Positions 1 to 8,701 of a stretch of 64,000 nt of DNA are shown here, one piece after another. Position 1 is the first letter of the stretch, and every line of letters starts with the position of its first letter. Below the pieces are notes generated by a model, which was not told the origin of the DNA, ran no database searches, and saw only the letters and a program-made list of their open reading frames with translations. Origin of the DNA: AWTP1-13 sp050248715 (GTDB taxonomy: Bacteria > Pseudomonadota > Alphaproteobacteria > Rhizobiales > Hyphomicrobiaceae); the NCBI GenBank assembly GCA_050248715.1, contig JBFWRV010000021.1:21154-85153 (forward strand), in the 5' to 3' direction. The position numbers were made by a program, and so were the translations under genes.

Positions 1-1
1 G

Positions 2-382
2 TTGCCCGATCATGTCCACGCAATTTGGACTCTACCGGACGATGACTACGATTACGCCACGCGCTGGCGACGCGTGAAAGAAACCTTCACGCGAGAATAT
101 GCCAGAGACCATCGTCTGCCGGAGCCCGATATCGGAAGGCGAGCCAGGGGCGAGCGGACGATTTGGCAGCGGCGATACTGGGAGCACCTCATTCGTGACG
201 ACCGCGATTTCGTCGCCCACGTGGAGTACATCCACTACAATCCCGTGCGCCACGGCCTCGTCGCAGCGCCCCGCGATTGGCCGTACTCCACGTTCGGCCA
301 ATGGGTCGCGTGTGGCCTCTATGAAGCCGCCTGGGGCGCAGACGAAATTCCGCAATTGCCGGCCTGGGCGGGACGCGAATAG
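2..382 (+). CDS. REP-associated tyrosine transposase (RAYT), 5' truncated by window edge
   Basis: Transposase of the IS200/IS605-like Y1 HUH family that acts on REP palindromes. The visible 126 residues begin at the HUH motif (PDHVHAIW) and include the typical region with HYNPVRHGLV, where the nucleophilic tyrosine of RAYTs lies (YIHYNPVRHG). Family members are usually 150-200 aa, so about 40-50 N-terminal residues lie left of the window; the frame is open to the edge and the leading TTG is probably not the real start. A REP-like palindrome lies 26 bp after the stop, and more copies sit in the neighbouring GTA cluster, as expected for a RAYT and its own REP family. Family call is confident; start unknown. 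Confidence 0.85.
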   Translation: MPDHVHAIWTLPDDDYDYATRWRRVKETFTREYARDHRLPEPDIGRRARGERTIWQRRYWEHLIRDDRDFVAHVEYIHYNPVRHGLVAAPRDWPYSTFGQWVACGLYEAAWGADEIPQLPAWAGRE

Positions 383-407
383 CAAGCAGCTTGGCTCGGG
401 CAGCACC

Positions 408-442
408 GTGTTGGGTCTGCGCTTCGCTTGACCCAACCTACG
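408..442. repeat. REP-like palindrome, family B, single unit
   Basis: GTTGGGTC ... GACCCAAC hairpin ending in CCTACG, immediately downstream of the RAYT gene. It matches the second half of the paired units found at about 6.7, 8.6, 9.3, 13.4 and 16.4 kb. Confidence 0.8.
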
Positions 443-477
443 CCCTAAACCCAACCCGCGTCCGCGCACAAAGTGCG

Positions 478-729
478 TCACGCGGAGACGCGCATCACGA
501 GCCAGTGCTGGCGCAGGTCGTCATGCGGGCACAGGCGCGGATTGGGGCGGCCGTCGGCGAACGGGCCAGCGAGGATTTTCCACTCCGAATCCGGATCCCC
601 GCGATTGCGCAAGGCCACCACCGTCTCGATGATGTCCGGGCTGGCGGAGCGCGGCGCGCATACCGCGCAGTACGTCGGGCCCTGTGCGAAAAGAGATATC
701 TGCGGCGAGGTCGTCGTCTGTTGCTTCAT
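478..729 (-). CDS. small hypothetical protein
   Basis: 83-residue protein starting MKQQTTTSPQ. I chose the ATG at 729 because AGAGGTG lies about 7 bp upstream; longer reading frames have no ribosome site. It contains a CxxC (YCAVCAP) in the middle and a late LCPHDDLRQHW segment with Cys and His, so a small metal-binding domain is conceivable. There is no signal peptide or membrane segment. It stands alone between the RAYT repeat and the toxin/immunity-like pair. I do not recognise the family. Confidence 0.5.
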   Translation of the reverse strand: MKQQTTTSPQISLFAQGPTYCAVCAPRSASPDIIETVVALRNRGDPDSEWKILAGPFADGRPNPRLCPHDDLRQHWLVMRVSA

Positions 730-1064
730 CGTGCGGCACCTCTGAGTGAAGGCCGACGCGAGACTTGCTGACCTGACGCGACGAACCCCCCGTGTCGCGT
801 GCAAAGCTCCGCACGTGAATCAATAGAGTCGAGTGGTGGCATCAAAAAGGCAATGCATCAGTTATCTGCCTCTAAACGCTGATTAAAATAAAATTCCCGA
901 TCCAGCGAAACACGGCGGAATAAATCCGGCGGCCGCCCGTTATCTCGCGGCCTGCCGATACCCGCACCGCGTCGGGGGCAGCCTATCTTGTGTTCTGAAC
1001 GGGCGCTCACATCCCACGCCGGCGCTCGTTCCTTTTTGTATGCGCGACGGCTGCGCGCAACCCT
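730..1064. other. intergenic, relatively AT-rich, no gene seen
   Basis: Bases 830-930 are noticeably AT-richer than the surroundings (a run of A and T near 880-895). I see no convincing ORF, tRNA or terminator. It could hold the promoter of the minus-strand gene ending at 478. Confidence 0.4.
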
Positions 1065-1412
1065 TCATCGCGCATGGCGCAAGGAGAATTTGGTCGCCTT
1101 CTCCATGGCCCGATCCCACACATCTGATGCGTAGCGGGCAAGAGTGGGGTGACCGAGATAGTCGAAAAGGATCTCGATGATTACGTCGTCGGGATAGCGG
1201 GGGCCATGGGTCACGACCCCAAACAGATAGCCCACCAGCCGATGGTTGCACTCTGAAATGATCCAACCTGTCTCGGCCAGCAGTGCCTTGTCGTTCATAG
1301 TGTAAACGTCGCGTAGCACAAGCGTGAGCTCGTGCATGACCGCGACAAGCATCGCGATCCTGAGCTGCTCGGGTTGAGCCGCAAACCAGGACTTGCGTGT
1401 CGGCATATCCAT
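1065..1412 (-). CDS. putative immunity protein paired with the upstream toxin-like gene
   Basis: 115-residue soluble acidic/helical protein starting MDMPTRKSW. The ATG at 1412 follows GGGGAGCGAGG, a good ribosome site; longer frames have none. The core, with MHELTLVLRDVY, ISECNHRLVGYL and RYPDDVIIEILFDY, looks like a compact all-alpha domain. It starts 34 bp after the stop of the toxin-like gene at 1447-1956, the normal spacing and order for a toxin-immunity pair. The immunity role is inferred from context, size and the toxin-like partner; no catalytic motif is seen. Confidence 0.55.
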   Translation of the reverse strand: MDMPTRKSWFAAQPEQLRIAMLVAVMHELTLVLRDVYTMNDKALLAETGWIISECNHRLVGYLFGVVTHGPRYPDDVIIEILFDYLGHPTLARYASDVWDRAMEKATKFSLRHAR

Positions 1413-1446
1413 CCTCGCTCCCCACTCGTAACTGACCACAAGCGGA

Positions 1447-1956
1447 CTACAACATCCGTGGAAAGCGCCGGTAGCCGCCGCCGCCACCTCCACGTCCCCC
1501 TCGCGGTGGCCCTGCGCCAAACGGGAGCCTCGGAAGCGTATTCACATCATACCCTCTCTCCTGAAGGACCCTAATGCGCGTGTTGCCCTGCCATACCGTC
1601 CCATCCGGCTTGACCATGAGGGGCTCATCGCTCCCTGGCTTGAGGCTCTCAATGATCCTGTCTGTAGATTGGCGCCGCCAATAGTCCAGAGAACCCTTGG
1701 CGATCTGATCTCGTTCATAGGTGTCATCGGGGTGAAGGCGCCGCAGGGGAGCCGGCTTGTCGGCTACCGGTCGTGCGCGCGTACCATCGCCCGTCCACCG
1801 CCCACCTCCGGGCTGGCCGGCAGGGATGCGCAACTGAGCGGGGTTGAAGTTTACCTTACGGAGGAGGAACTCGATCCGGACCGCGGCGCTGAGAATTCGG
1901 AGTACGGCAGCGTCTGCACGCAATTCGGAAATATCGACGTGCTCGCCGTGGAGCAT
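1447..1956 (-). CDS. toxin-like cassette with PAGQPGGGRW linker and ParB-like C-terminal domain
   Basis: 169 residues. Residues 1-40 are a short helical lead. Residues 42-56 hold the linker RIPAGQPGGGRWTGD, nearly identical to the linker of the portal protein at 18941-20584. Residues 80-145 contain RIIESLKPGSDEPLMVKPDG and QGNTRIRVLQERGYDVN, a pattern recalling ParB/sulfiredoxin-like nuclease folds found at C-termini of some polymorphic toxins. The tail is very Gly/Arg-rich. It lies directly downstream of tail gene g15 and upstream of the immunity-like gene at 1065-1412. The start lacks a clear ribosome site, so it may be a displaced cassette or be translated by coupling. The toxin assignment is inference. 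Confidence 0.55.
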   Translation of the reverse strand: MLHGEHVDISELRADAAVLRILSAAVRIEFLLRKVNFNPAQLRIPAGQPGGGRWTGDGTRARPVADKPAPLRRLHPDDTYERDQIAKGSLDYWRRQSTDRIIESLKPGSDEPLMVKPDGTVWQGNTRIRVLQERGYDVNTLPRLPFGAGPPRGGRGGGGGGYRRFPRML

Positions 1957-2034
1957 TTGTCATCTAACGCACAAATTCAGAATGTCGAGGTGATGCGGGT
2001 CCGGGGCATTGCTCGCGCCACCCCGGATGACCGT

Positions 2035-5000
2035 TCACAAGGTCGCCGTGCGGGGCGTGCCGCGGCCGTGGACGGCGCTCAGCTGGCAGATGCGCAGGTC
2101 GATCGCGGCCTGGGGTGAGCCGAAGTCGGCGGTCTGCTGGGCGGCGGTGTAGGTGACGGTGGGGCTCGTCGCGGTGAGCGTTCGCCTGACGGCGGCGCCG
2201 TCGAGGATGTCGACCTCGTAGCGCTCGCTCTCCTCACCCAGCGGCACCTCGACCGCGTCCCAGCCGTCGCCGCCGATGCGCGTGCGGCGGACCCAGGAGA
2301 TCGCGAGATCGCCGGCCGTACGCTTGCCGCGCACATGCACGGGGCTCAAGGGCTTCAGGCCGTCGCCCGTGAAGGCGTGCGTCGCCTCGGCGAAGGCGGC
2401 ATCGCCGATGTCGCGGTCGGACCGGCCGCAGCGCCACGTATAGGGCAGGCCGATCTCGCCCGGCGCCAGATCGACCGGCGTGACGCGCGTGTCGAGGAGC
2501 ACGAAGCGGGCACCGCCAGCGAGGGGAGCACGCATGGCGGCCTCGCTGCCGGACTGGCCGCGCAGGAGAGAGGACAGCCGGTAGGTCGAGGGTGCGGTAA
2601 GAACGGCGGACTGGAACTGCAGCACCTCCCATTCCCCGTCCGCGTTCTGAATGGCGGCGGTGTTGGCACCGCCGAGGAGCGCCAGCTCGGTGACGGAGGC
2701 GAGCACGCCGGCATCGAGCCGGACGCGCACGGTGTTGGCGCGGTCGTGGCGCGAGGTCGGGCCGGCGGGCAGCGGATCCAGCGTGATGCCGGTGACGGCC
2801 GAAGCCTGCGCGACGGCTTCCAGCGCGAAGTTGGCAGCCTCGGGGGACCTGTAGATGGCGATGGCGCCGGGCCACGGCGCCTGGGCGACGGCGATGTAGC
2901 CGGCATAGGGAGGCTCGTCGCCGCGCAGCAGCGGCAGATCGAGGAACACCACCAGCGGCCGGCCGACGATGACGGCGGTGCCGCCGCCCGAGGGCGCACG
3001 CACCACGGGGACGACGCCGGTGTAGATGTCGGGGTCGAGGCCGCGCGCCTCGATGTCGCGGCTGCCGTGCTCGCCGATCTCGGTGACCCGCAGCAGGCGC
3101 GTGCGGCCGTCGACGGTGAGGCTGAGGGCATCGCCGGGCTCGAGCGCAAGGCGGCTCGGGGGCAGAGCGAAACGGGCACGCTCGCGGGCGGCCCAGGCCT
3201 CGAACAGCCACACCTCCGCGATGCGCGCCGCCTGCTCCGGCTCGAGCACGAGCGGCAGGTCGGCAACGGCGATGCGGCCGCTCTTGCCGGCGAGGCGTCG
3301 CGCTTCCTCGACGGCCGCGGGATAGCCGCCGGCAGCCGCAATGTAGGTGAGCTTGGCGGAGGCGGGCAGGTCCGTCTCCTGCGCGCGCGTGAGCGTGGCA
3401 AGCGCGTCGCCAGGGCGGGCCTCGACGAGATCGTCGGGCGCCAGCTCGACGACGGGGGCCTGCGCTCCGCGATGTTCGAAGACGATGCGGCCGCCGCTCT
3501 CGCGCGCGTCGACGAAGAAGCCGAGCTCCAGCGGCTGCAGCGCCTCGCGGGCGGAGAGCACGCGGTCGACGACGAAGCCGGCGAGCATGCCCGTGAGGCG
3601 GCTCGCGTCGTGGGGGGCAAAACCGTAGTCGGCGAGGACGGCCGAGACCGTGGCGGCAAGCGGCGCGGCGGCATGGCGGCCGGTGATCCAGTGGCCGAGA
3701 CGCCAGTTGTCCGCATCGCCCCAGGTGCCGGCGTCGGCGGGGAAGGCGGGCCAGGGGCGTGCATCCCAGGCATAGACGTGGATATGGCCGATATCGACCA
3801 TGCGGGCGGCGTATGCGGTGGAGGTCGGATTGCTGCCGGGAATGTAGTCGGGATGGTCGGGGTCGAGGCCGGTGAGGAAGGCTTCGAGGTAGCGGCGCTG
3901 CACGAGGTCGTCGCGGACCCCGCTGGAGAAGCGGGGCAGGCGCGACTCCGAGCTCTTGGGGTCGATGAAGACGTTGGGCTCATTCGCGCCCTTGTCGACG
4001 GCGGGGCAGCCGAGCTCGGTAAACCAGATGGGCTTCGACTGCGGCACCCAGGCGGTGGGCGTGGCGGATTCGACGCCGGCTGGGCGGTCGAAATGCGGGT
4101 TCAGCCACCAGCTCCTGATGTCCTTGAAGCGGAACACCCAGGGCTTGGCGTGAGCGCCGTCGGTGATGGGCGTGCGCAGCTGCTGGGTGCGATCGGCGTC
4201 GCTCGCATAGTACCAGTCATAGCCCTCGCCGCCGGCGATGTTGGCGCGGAGATAGTCGAGATCGTAGATGGAGGGCGCGCCGGCGGCGCGGTCGGCATGG
4301 ACCGCACCGTCGCGCCAGTCGGCGAGCGGCCAGTAGACGTCGATGCCGACGGCGTCGATGTCGGGGCTCGCCCAGAGCGGGTCGAGATGGAAGTGGACGT
4401 CGCCGGACCCGTCCGTCGGCTGATGGCCGAAATACTCGGACCAGTCCGCGGCGTAAGTGACCTTGGTGGCCGGGCCGAGCACCGACTTCACGTCGGCGGC
4501 AAGATCGGCGAGCGCGGCAACGAAGGGATAGGAGCTGGCGCCGTCGCGGACCTGCGTGAGCCCACGCAGCTCCGAGCCGATGAGAAAGGCGCCGACGCCG
4601 CCGGCCGCGGCGGCAAGGTGGGCATAATGCAGGATGAAGCGGCGATAGGACCACTCGTCCGGGCCCGAATAGACGACGCTGTCGCCGTCGATGGCGAAGT
4701 CGGAGACCTGGGCAGTGCCGATGAAAGGGGCGAGCTGGGTTGCAGCGGCGGCAGTCTTATCGGGAGTGCCGGGCTGCTGCGGGGCGGGCGTGACGGTGAT
4801 GCGGCCGCGCCAGGGATAGGGCGACTGCGGCGCGGCACCCGTGTAGGGATCGGGCAGCGCGTTGCCGGCGGGAACGTCCATGAAGATGAAGGGCGCCAGC
4901 GTGACGGAAAGGTTGCGGTCGGCGAGGTCGCGGATCGCGGCGATGACGGCGGCATCGGCGGGCGTGCCGCCATAGGCGGCGCGGCCCGCGTGCTGGCTGA

Positions 5001-5988
5001 CGACGTGCGCCTCGCCGCGGCCGATGCCTGCGACCTGCCACACCATGGGGTCGGTGACCTTGTCGGCGGAGTCGACGCCGGGGCGAACCTCGCAGTGCGC
5101 CGCGCGCAGGTCGGTGCCGAACCAGCCGAGGACGAGCGAAACCTTGCCGCAGTTGGGAAATGCACCCTGCAGCTGGTCGAGGGCGACGTCCCAGTCGGAG
5201 CCGCCCTGCAGGGTGTGGACGTTCTCTGCCGCGTTGGAGGCCGTGCCCAGCTTGTTGGCGACCGTGCTGGGGGCGTAGACGAACTCGCCGAGGCCGGGGA
5301 TGAGGCAGACGGCGCGGGGCAACGTCTCGAAGTCGTCGACGGCGCGCTCGATCTCAAAGGAGAGCTGGGGAATGCGGTTGCCGAAGTCGGCCAGGGCCAG
5401 ACGCTCGAGCACGACGTAGGCAAGACCGCGGTAGGCCGGCGCATTGCCCGCACCTTCCTTGGCCTCGATCAGGCTATCGGGAAGCTGGTCGTCGCTGCCC
5501 TTGTAGAGGCGATGAGTGACGGTCGAAAGATCGAGCTCGCGGCCGTCTGCCCACACGCGGCCGAGGCTCGTGATGGGACCTTCACTGAGGGCGACGGCGA
5601 AGTTGGCGTAGTAGCGGTACTCGACGCCGGCGGAGGCACCACCGCCGAGGCCGCCCTTGCCGGCTCCGCCGCTGCCGGATTCGACGACCTCCTCCTCGAA
5701 GTTGGTCGCCCAGATAATCTGGCCTCCAAGACGCGCGCGGCCGTAGAGACGCGGGATCGGCGCACCCTCGGTGGAGGCCATGACGCGCAGATTGGAGAGG
5801 CGCGGGCCTTGCTGCAGGGGCTGGCCGGAGGCCCCGAGGAGCGCCTGGTCGATGAACGATCCGGCGAGCGCGCCGATCTGGGAGCCGAGCGCGGCGCCGG
5901 TGAGCGTGGCGCCGAGCACGGAGAGTCCGGCCGGCAGCAACGCGCCGCCGACCGCGGCGCCGACAACGGCGAGGGCGAGGGTGGCCAT
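2035..5988 (-). CDS. GTA/phage tail baseplate protein with TIM-barrel domain (g15-like)
   Basis: 1317 residues, in the range of RcGTA gp15. The N-terminus (MATLALAVVGAAVGG) is a hydrophobic Gly/Ala stretch typical of this family. A glycoside-hydrolase-type TIM barrel spans roughly residues 440-740, with segments such as YAADWSEYFGHQP, AVGIDVYWPLADWRDG and WFTELGCPAVDKG that carry the acidic residues of the fold. The C-terminal third is the phage tail_3-like beta-rich region. It probably forms the tail tip that meets the cell envelope. The ATG at 5988 was chosen because the family begins there; the upstream leader is pyrimidine-rich rather than a Shine-Dalgarno sequence. It is the last structural gene, and the toxin-like cassette follows 78 bp later. 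Confidence 0.93.
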   Translation of the reverse strand: MATLALAVVGAAVGGALLPAGLSVLGATLTGAALGSQIGALAGSFIDQALLGASGQPLQQGPRLSNLRVMASTEGAPIPRLYGRARLGGQIIWATNFEEEVVESGSGGAGKGGLGGGASAGVEYRYYANFAVALSEGPITSLGRVWADGRELDLSTVTHRLYKGSDDQLPDSLIEAKEGAGNAPAYRGLAYVVLERLALADFGNRIPQLSFEIERAVDDFETLPRAVCLIPGLGEFVYAPSTVANKLGTASNAAENVHTLQGGSDWDVALDQLQGAFPNCGKVSLVLGWFGTDLRAAHCEVRPGVDSADKVTDPMVWQVAGIGRGEAHVVSQHAGRAAYGGTPADAAVIAAIRDLADRNLSVTLAPFIFMDVPAGNALPDPYTGAAPQSPYPWRGRITVTPAPQQPGTPDKTAAAATQLAPFIGTAQVSDFAIDGDSVVYSGPDEWSYRRFILHYAHLAAAAGGVGAFLIGSELRGLTQVRDGASSYPFVAALADLAADVKSVLGPATKVTYAADWSEYFGHQPTDGSGDVHFHLDPLWASPDIDAVGIDVYWPLADWRDGAVHADRAAGAPSIYDLDYLRANIAGGEGYDWYYASDADRTQQLRTPITDGAHAKPWVFRFKDIRSWWLNPHFDRPAGVESATPTAWVPQSKPIWFTELGCPAVDKGANEPNVFIDPKSSESRLPRFSSGVRDDLVQRRYLEAFLTGLDPDHPDYIPGSNPTSTAYAARMVDIGHIHVYAWDARPWPAFPADAGTWGDADNWRLGHWITGRHAAAPLAATVSAVLADYGFAPHDASRLTGMLAGFVVDRVLSAREALQPLELGFFVDARESGGRIVFEHRGAQAPVVELAPDDLVEARPGDALATLTRAQETDLPASAKLTYIAAAGGYPAAVEEARRLAGKSGRIAVADLPLVLEPEQAARIAEVWLFEAWAARERARFALPPSRLALEPGDALSLTVDGRTRLLRVTEIGEHGSRDIEARGLDPDIYTGVVPVVRAPSGGGTAVIVGRPLVVFLDLPLLRGDEPPYAGYIAVAQAPWPGAIAIYRSPEAANFALEAVAQASAVTGITLDPLPAGPTSRHDRANTVRVRLDAGVLASVTELALLGGANTAAIQNADGEWEVLQFQSAVLTAPSTYRLSSLLRGQSGSEAAMRAPLAGGARFVLLDTRVTPVDLAPGEIGLPYTWRCGRSDRDIGDAAFAEATHAFTGDGLKPLSPVHVRGKRTAGDLAISWVRRTRIGGDGWDAVEVPLGEESERYEVDILDGAAVRRTLTATSPTVTYTAAQQTADFGSPQAAIDLRICQLSAVHGRGTPRTATL

Positions 5989-6117
5989 GGGGAAGGGGTG
6001 AGGTGGTGAGTGGCGGGGGCGTCGGGCAATGGGCAGTAGGCGGTGGGCAATCGCAGGCAGGGGGCGAGCGTCACGATGACACAACGCAAGCCGCACTTGC
6101 CGCCGTGCGCGCTCATC

Positions 6118-6205
6118 ACGTCATGCCGGCGGAGGCCGGCACCCAGAGCGCCAGGTCGACGATGCGCGATGAGGTGCATAGGTCCCGGCCTGCGCCGGGA
6201 TGACG
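6118..6205. repeat. REP-like dispersed repeat (GTCATGCCGGC...CGGGATGAC type)
   Basis: Inverted GTCATGCCGGCGGAGGCC and GCCTGCGCCGGGATGAC halves between g15 and g14. A related sequence occurs at about 43450-43510. Confidence 0.55.
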
Positions 6206-6622
6206 TCACTGAGGGAAGCGGAAGGCGGCGGCGAGGTGGCGGCGCCACCAGGGCGAGAACGTCACCTCGCTGACGGTGGCGCCCTCGATGGCGTGGATCA
6301 TCGTGGCGGGCGTGGCCAGGATGGCAGCGTGCTTGGCCACCGCACGGCCGCGGTAGCGGAAAATCAGGACATCGCCGGGAGCCGCGGCGGCAGGCGCGAT
6401 CTCGACGAGGTGGCGGCGGGCGGCAGCGATCAGAGTCTCCTCGCCGGTCGCCTCGGCCCAGTCGCGCGAATAGGCGGGGATGGCCTCGGCCTCGCCGCCG
6501 TAAAGCTCGCGGTAGATGCCGCGCACGAGGCCGATGCAATCGGTGCCGACGCCCTTGAGGCTGGCCTGGTGGTGGTAGGGCGTGCCAAGCCAGCCGCGGG
6601 CGAGGGTGATGATGTGGGACAT
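6206..6622 (-). CDS. NlpC/P60-family cell-wall peptidase (g14-like)
   Basis: 138 residues, the usual size for the GTA gp14 peptidase that helps the tail tip cross peptidoglycan. The catalytic Cys is in GTDCIGLV (about residue 29) and the His in VAKHAAIL (about residue 93), in the spacing of NlpC/P60 enzymes. The start MSHIITLARGWLGTPY matches family N-termini; a longer frame to 6709 only reads through a REP element. It sits between g15 and g13 as in RcGTA. The upstream leader is a CTCACC-type pyrimidine tract. No signal peptide, as expected for a structural virion protein. Confidence 0.93.
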   Translation of the reverse strand: MSHIITLARGWLGTPYHHQASLKGVGTDCIGLVRGIYRELYGGEAEAIPAYSRDWAEATGEETLIAAARRHLVEIAPAAAAPGDVLIFRYRGRAVAKHAAILATPATMIHAIEGATVSEVTFSPWWRRHLAAAFRFPQ

Positions 6623-6660
6623 GGGGTGAGATGGCGAGGTGGCGAGATCGTGAGAAATGC

Positions 6661-6744
6661 AGGTTGGATCGAGCGTCAGCGATGAGCCAACGCAAGCTGA
6701 GAACCGCACGGTGTTGGGTCAGCGCTCCGCTTGACCCAACCGAC
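6661..6744. repeat. REP-like palindrome pair, family B
   Basis: Two inverted hairpins (GTTGGATC...GAGCCAAC and GTGTTGGGTC...GACCCAAC) between g14 and g13; the first unit has diverged slightly. Confidence 0.75.
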
Positions 6745-6807
6745 GCCCTGCTCACCACTCATCACCTCCGAGAGCCGGAACCTGGCTCTGGTGACGACGC
6801 GCTCGCT

Positions 6808-6862
6808 CCGCGGCCCCGTGGTCCTGGATATTCGCCTTCGGCGAATTCCAGGATGACAAAAG
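6808..6862. repeat. REP-like repeat, family D
   Basis: CCTGGATATTCGCC ... GGCGAATTCCAGG palindrome ending in ATGACA; other copies lie at about 12.1, 20.7, 21.2, 29.5 and 44.4 kb. Confidence 0.65.
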
Positions 6863-6865
6863 CCT

Positions 6866-7753
6866 TCAAGAGCGCGGGCCACCATCGTTGGCGGGGTTGC
6901 CGCGGCGGGCGACGGCGGTGACGAAATCGTTACCGGGCATGTGCGGAAAGCCGCGGAAGTTGACGCCGTTGCCGAACCTGGCCTTGCACGTCGCGAACTG
7001 CTTGTCGCAGCCTGCCGTGATGTCGAACGCGTCGCCGGGGGCGATGGCGTGGGCGAAGGGCTGCCATAGCTCGATGGTGGCAGGCGCGCCGGCGGCATGG
7101 CGGCGGACTTCCTGGGCACGGCCGGCGTTGGCGCCGGAGGTGAAAGTGAGAAGCCCGCGCGTGAAGAGGCCGTCGGCGAAGGCGGCAAGGCCGCCGGCGG
7201 TGATGTGGCGCGGACTTGTCGCGGCGACGACCGTGCCGGCTCCCTTGAAGGCGGGATCGTCGAGATCGACGCTGCAGCGGGCATCGCCCAAGTCGGCATC
7301 GCAGGCGTACTGGAACAGGCGACCCTTGGGCTGCTGGAGATAGTGGGCAAGGCCCCGCACCTCCGCAGCGAAGGCGGAGCCGGCGCGGCGCACCTCGCCG
7401 AGGCTGCCCGAGCGCATCAGGACGCGCTGGTCCGTATCGGCCCAGTTGACCCGCCAGATCTCGATGGCCGCATCGTCGAAGAGGCCGGCGGCGAGGTCGT
7501 CCTCGTTGAGGCTGTCGGAGCTGAGCGCGCTCTCCACCTCCAGGTTGTCGACGGCGAGGCCGACGGCATCCTTGATCTCGGTGGCGGTGAAGCCGGTGGC
7601 GGCGGCGAACGTGGTGCCGTCGAAGGCGAGGTCGCGGTCGTGATCGGTGAAACCCTGCACCAGGCCGTCGCCCCGCGTCAGGCGCCAGCACCAGGCGAGC
7701 GTGGTGGCGCCGGAGTCGAGGTGGGATTGGAACGCGAGAGGGAGAGATTTCAT
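6866..7753 (-). CDS. GTA tail protein, DUF2163 family (g13-like)
   Basis: 295 residues, the usual length for RcGTA gp13. The N-terminal DUF2163 domain begins MKSLPLAFQSHLDSG and includes TTLAWCWRLTR and GFTDHDRDL. The C-terminal part (about residues 195-290), with Cys residues in DITAGCDKQFATCKARFG and NFRGFPHMPGND, matches the phage BR0599-like domain that closes these proteins. Four clustered cysteines may bind an iron-sulphur cluster or metal, as proposed for the RcGTA tail hub. It lies between g14 and g12. GGGGAGGGGA upstream of the ATG may act as a rather distant ribosome site. Confidence 0.92.
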   Translation of the reverse strand: MKSLPLAFQSHLDSGATTLAWCWRLTRGDGLVQGFTDHDRDLAFDGTTFAAATGFTATEIKDAVGLAVDNLEVESALSSDSLNEDDLAAGLFDDAAIEIWRVNWADTDQRVLMRSGSLGEVRRAGSAFAAEVRGLAHYLQQPKGRLFQYACDADLGDARCSVDLDDPAFKGAGTVVAATSPRHITAGGLAAFADGLFTRGLLTFTSGANAGRAQEVRRHAAGAPATIELWQPFAHAIAPGDAFDITAGCDKQFATCKARFGNGVNFRGFPHMPGNDFVTAVARRGNPANDGGPRS

Positions 7754-7774
7754 CGGAGCGCTGCCGCATCGTCC

Positions 7775-7920
7775 CCTCCCCCGTCACGCCGAAGGCATGC
7801 CTCCGGCACGACGTGGGGGAGGACAGGGAGGGGGATTTCAGAACGTCTGACGTAGGCCACCCCTATCCCCTCCCCACAAGGGGGGAGGGGGATTGCAGAA
7901 CGTCTGACGCAAGGGGAGGG
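7775..7920. repeat. REP-like repeat, family C (CCCCTCCCC...GGGGAGGGG)
   Basis: At least two copies of a CCCCTCCCCACAAGGGG-type palindrome, each followed by CAGAACGTCTGACG. The g13/g12 junction holds nothing else I recognise. Confidence 0.6.
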
Positions 7921-7941
7921 GGATCCGCGCGGCGCAGGCGG

Positions 7942-8580
7942 CTATACGCGGATTTCCACGATGGGGATGGAGGGGATGGCGCCGTGGCGGACGCCCTGGA
8001 TGCTGATCTCGAGCTTGTCGGCGTCGAAGCGGACGGGCACGTCGAACTCGAAGCCGGCGGTGATGGCGGCGCCGGGGCCGGGGATGTGGCCGGCCAGGAA
8101 CGTGACGATGCCGGTCGTCGTGTCGACGGTATAAGCGGCGCCGGCGGTCTGCGCGATGCCGGCAACCGCGATCAGCACCGTGCCGGCGACGGGCTTGGTG
8201 ATCTGGCGGGCCCAGGGGTTGAAGACGGAGCCGTAGCGCTTGATGAGCTGAAAGGGGGCGCTTGCGCCGTCGCCGGTGCCGATCGGCTGATCGAGCGCGG
8301 TGGGCGTGACCTCGGGCGGACAGGATTTGCAGTCGGCGGCGTCGCGCCAGCGGAAGCCGTGCAAGCGGCCGCGGCGTTCCTCGAAGAAAGCGATGATGGC
8401 GTGCAGATCGTCGAGCGACTTGACGCCGTAGCCGGCGTTGTAGCTGCGGCGCGAATTGGCCCACCGCGCGTTGCGCTCCTCCGCGCCCGAGCCCAGCACG
8501 ACGATGTCGGTCCGGCGCTCGGGGCCGCCGTGGGCGGCGCGCGAGATGGCGGTGGGGAAGCGGGTTTCGTGGAAGGACAT
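7942..8580 (-). CDS. GTA tail protein, DUF2460 / TIGR02217 family (g12-like)
   Basis: 212 residues, standard for the distal tail protein of RcGTA-type particles. The N-terminus MSFHETRFPTAISRAAHGGP and the motif GFRWRDAADCKS are diagnostic. The C-terminus (VPVRFDADKLEIS, IPSIPIVEIRV) is the conserved closing beta region. It probably forms the ring joining tail tube and baseplate. Neighbours are g13 downstream and g11 upstream, each separated by REP elements rather than overlapping, looser than in a compact phage operon. Confidence 0.93.
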   Translation of the reverse strand: MSFHETRFPTAISRAAHGGPERRTDIVVLGSGAEERNARWANSRRSYNAGYGVKSLDDLHAIIAFFEERRGRLHGFRWRDAADCKSCPPEVTPTALDQPIGTGDGASAPFQLIKRYGSVFNPWARQITKPVAGTVLIAVAGIAQTAGAAYTVDTTTGIVTFLAGHIPGPGAAITAGFEFDVPVRFDADKLEISIQGVRHGAIPSIPIVEIRV

Positions 8581-8592
8581 GGGGTGATCGGA

Positions 8593-8682
8593 TGTAGGTT
8601 GGGTCGAGCGTCAGCGATGACCCAACACAAGTCGAAATCCGCACGGTGTTGGGTCAGCGCTTCGCTTGACCCAACCTACGCC
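8593..8682. repeat. REP-like palindrome pair, family B
   Basis: GTTGGGTC...GACCCAAC and GTTGGGTCA...TGACCCAAC hairpins in opposite orientation, TAGG and CCTA at the outer edges. Located between g12 and g11. Confidence 0.85.
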
Positions 8683-8701
8683 TCACCAGGGTTTGACCCT
8701 G

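Noticed and set aside
2335..6009. 1224-codon plus-strand ORF antisense to g15
   Set aside because: GC-rich antisense shadow of a clearly homologous tail gene; composition is Gly/Arg/Ala/Asp-rich and resembles no protein.
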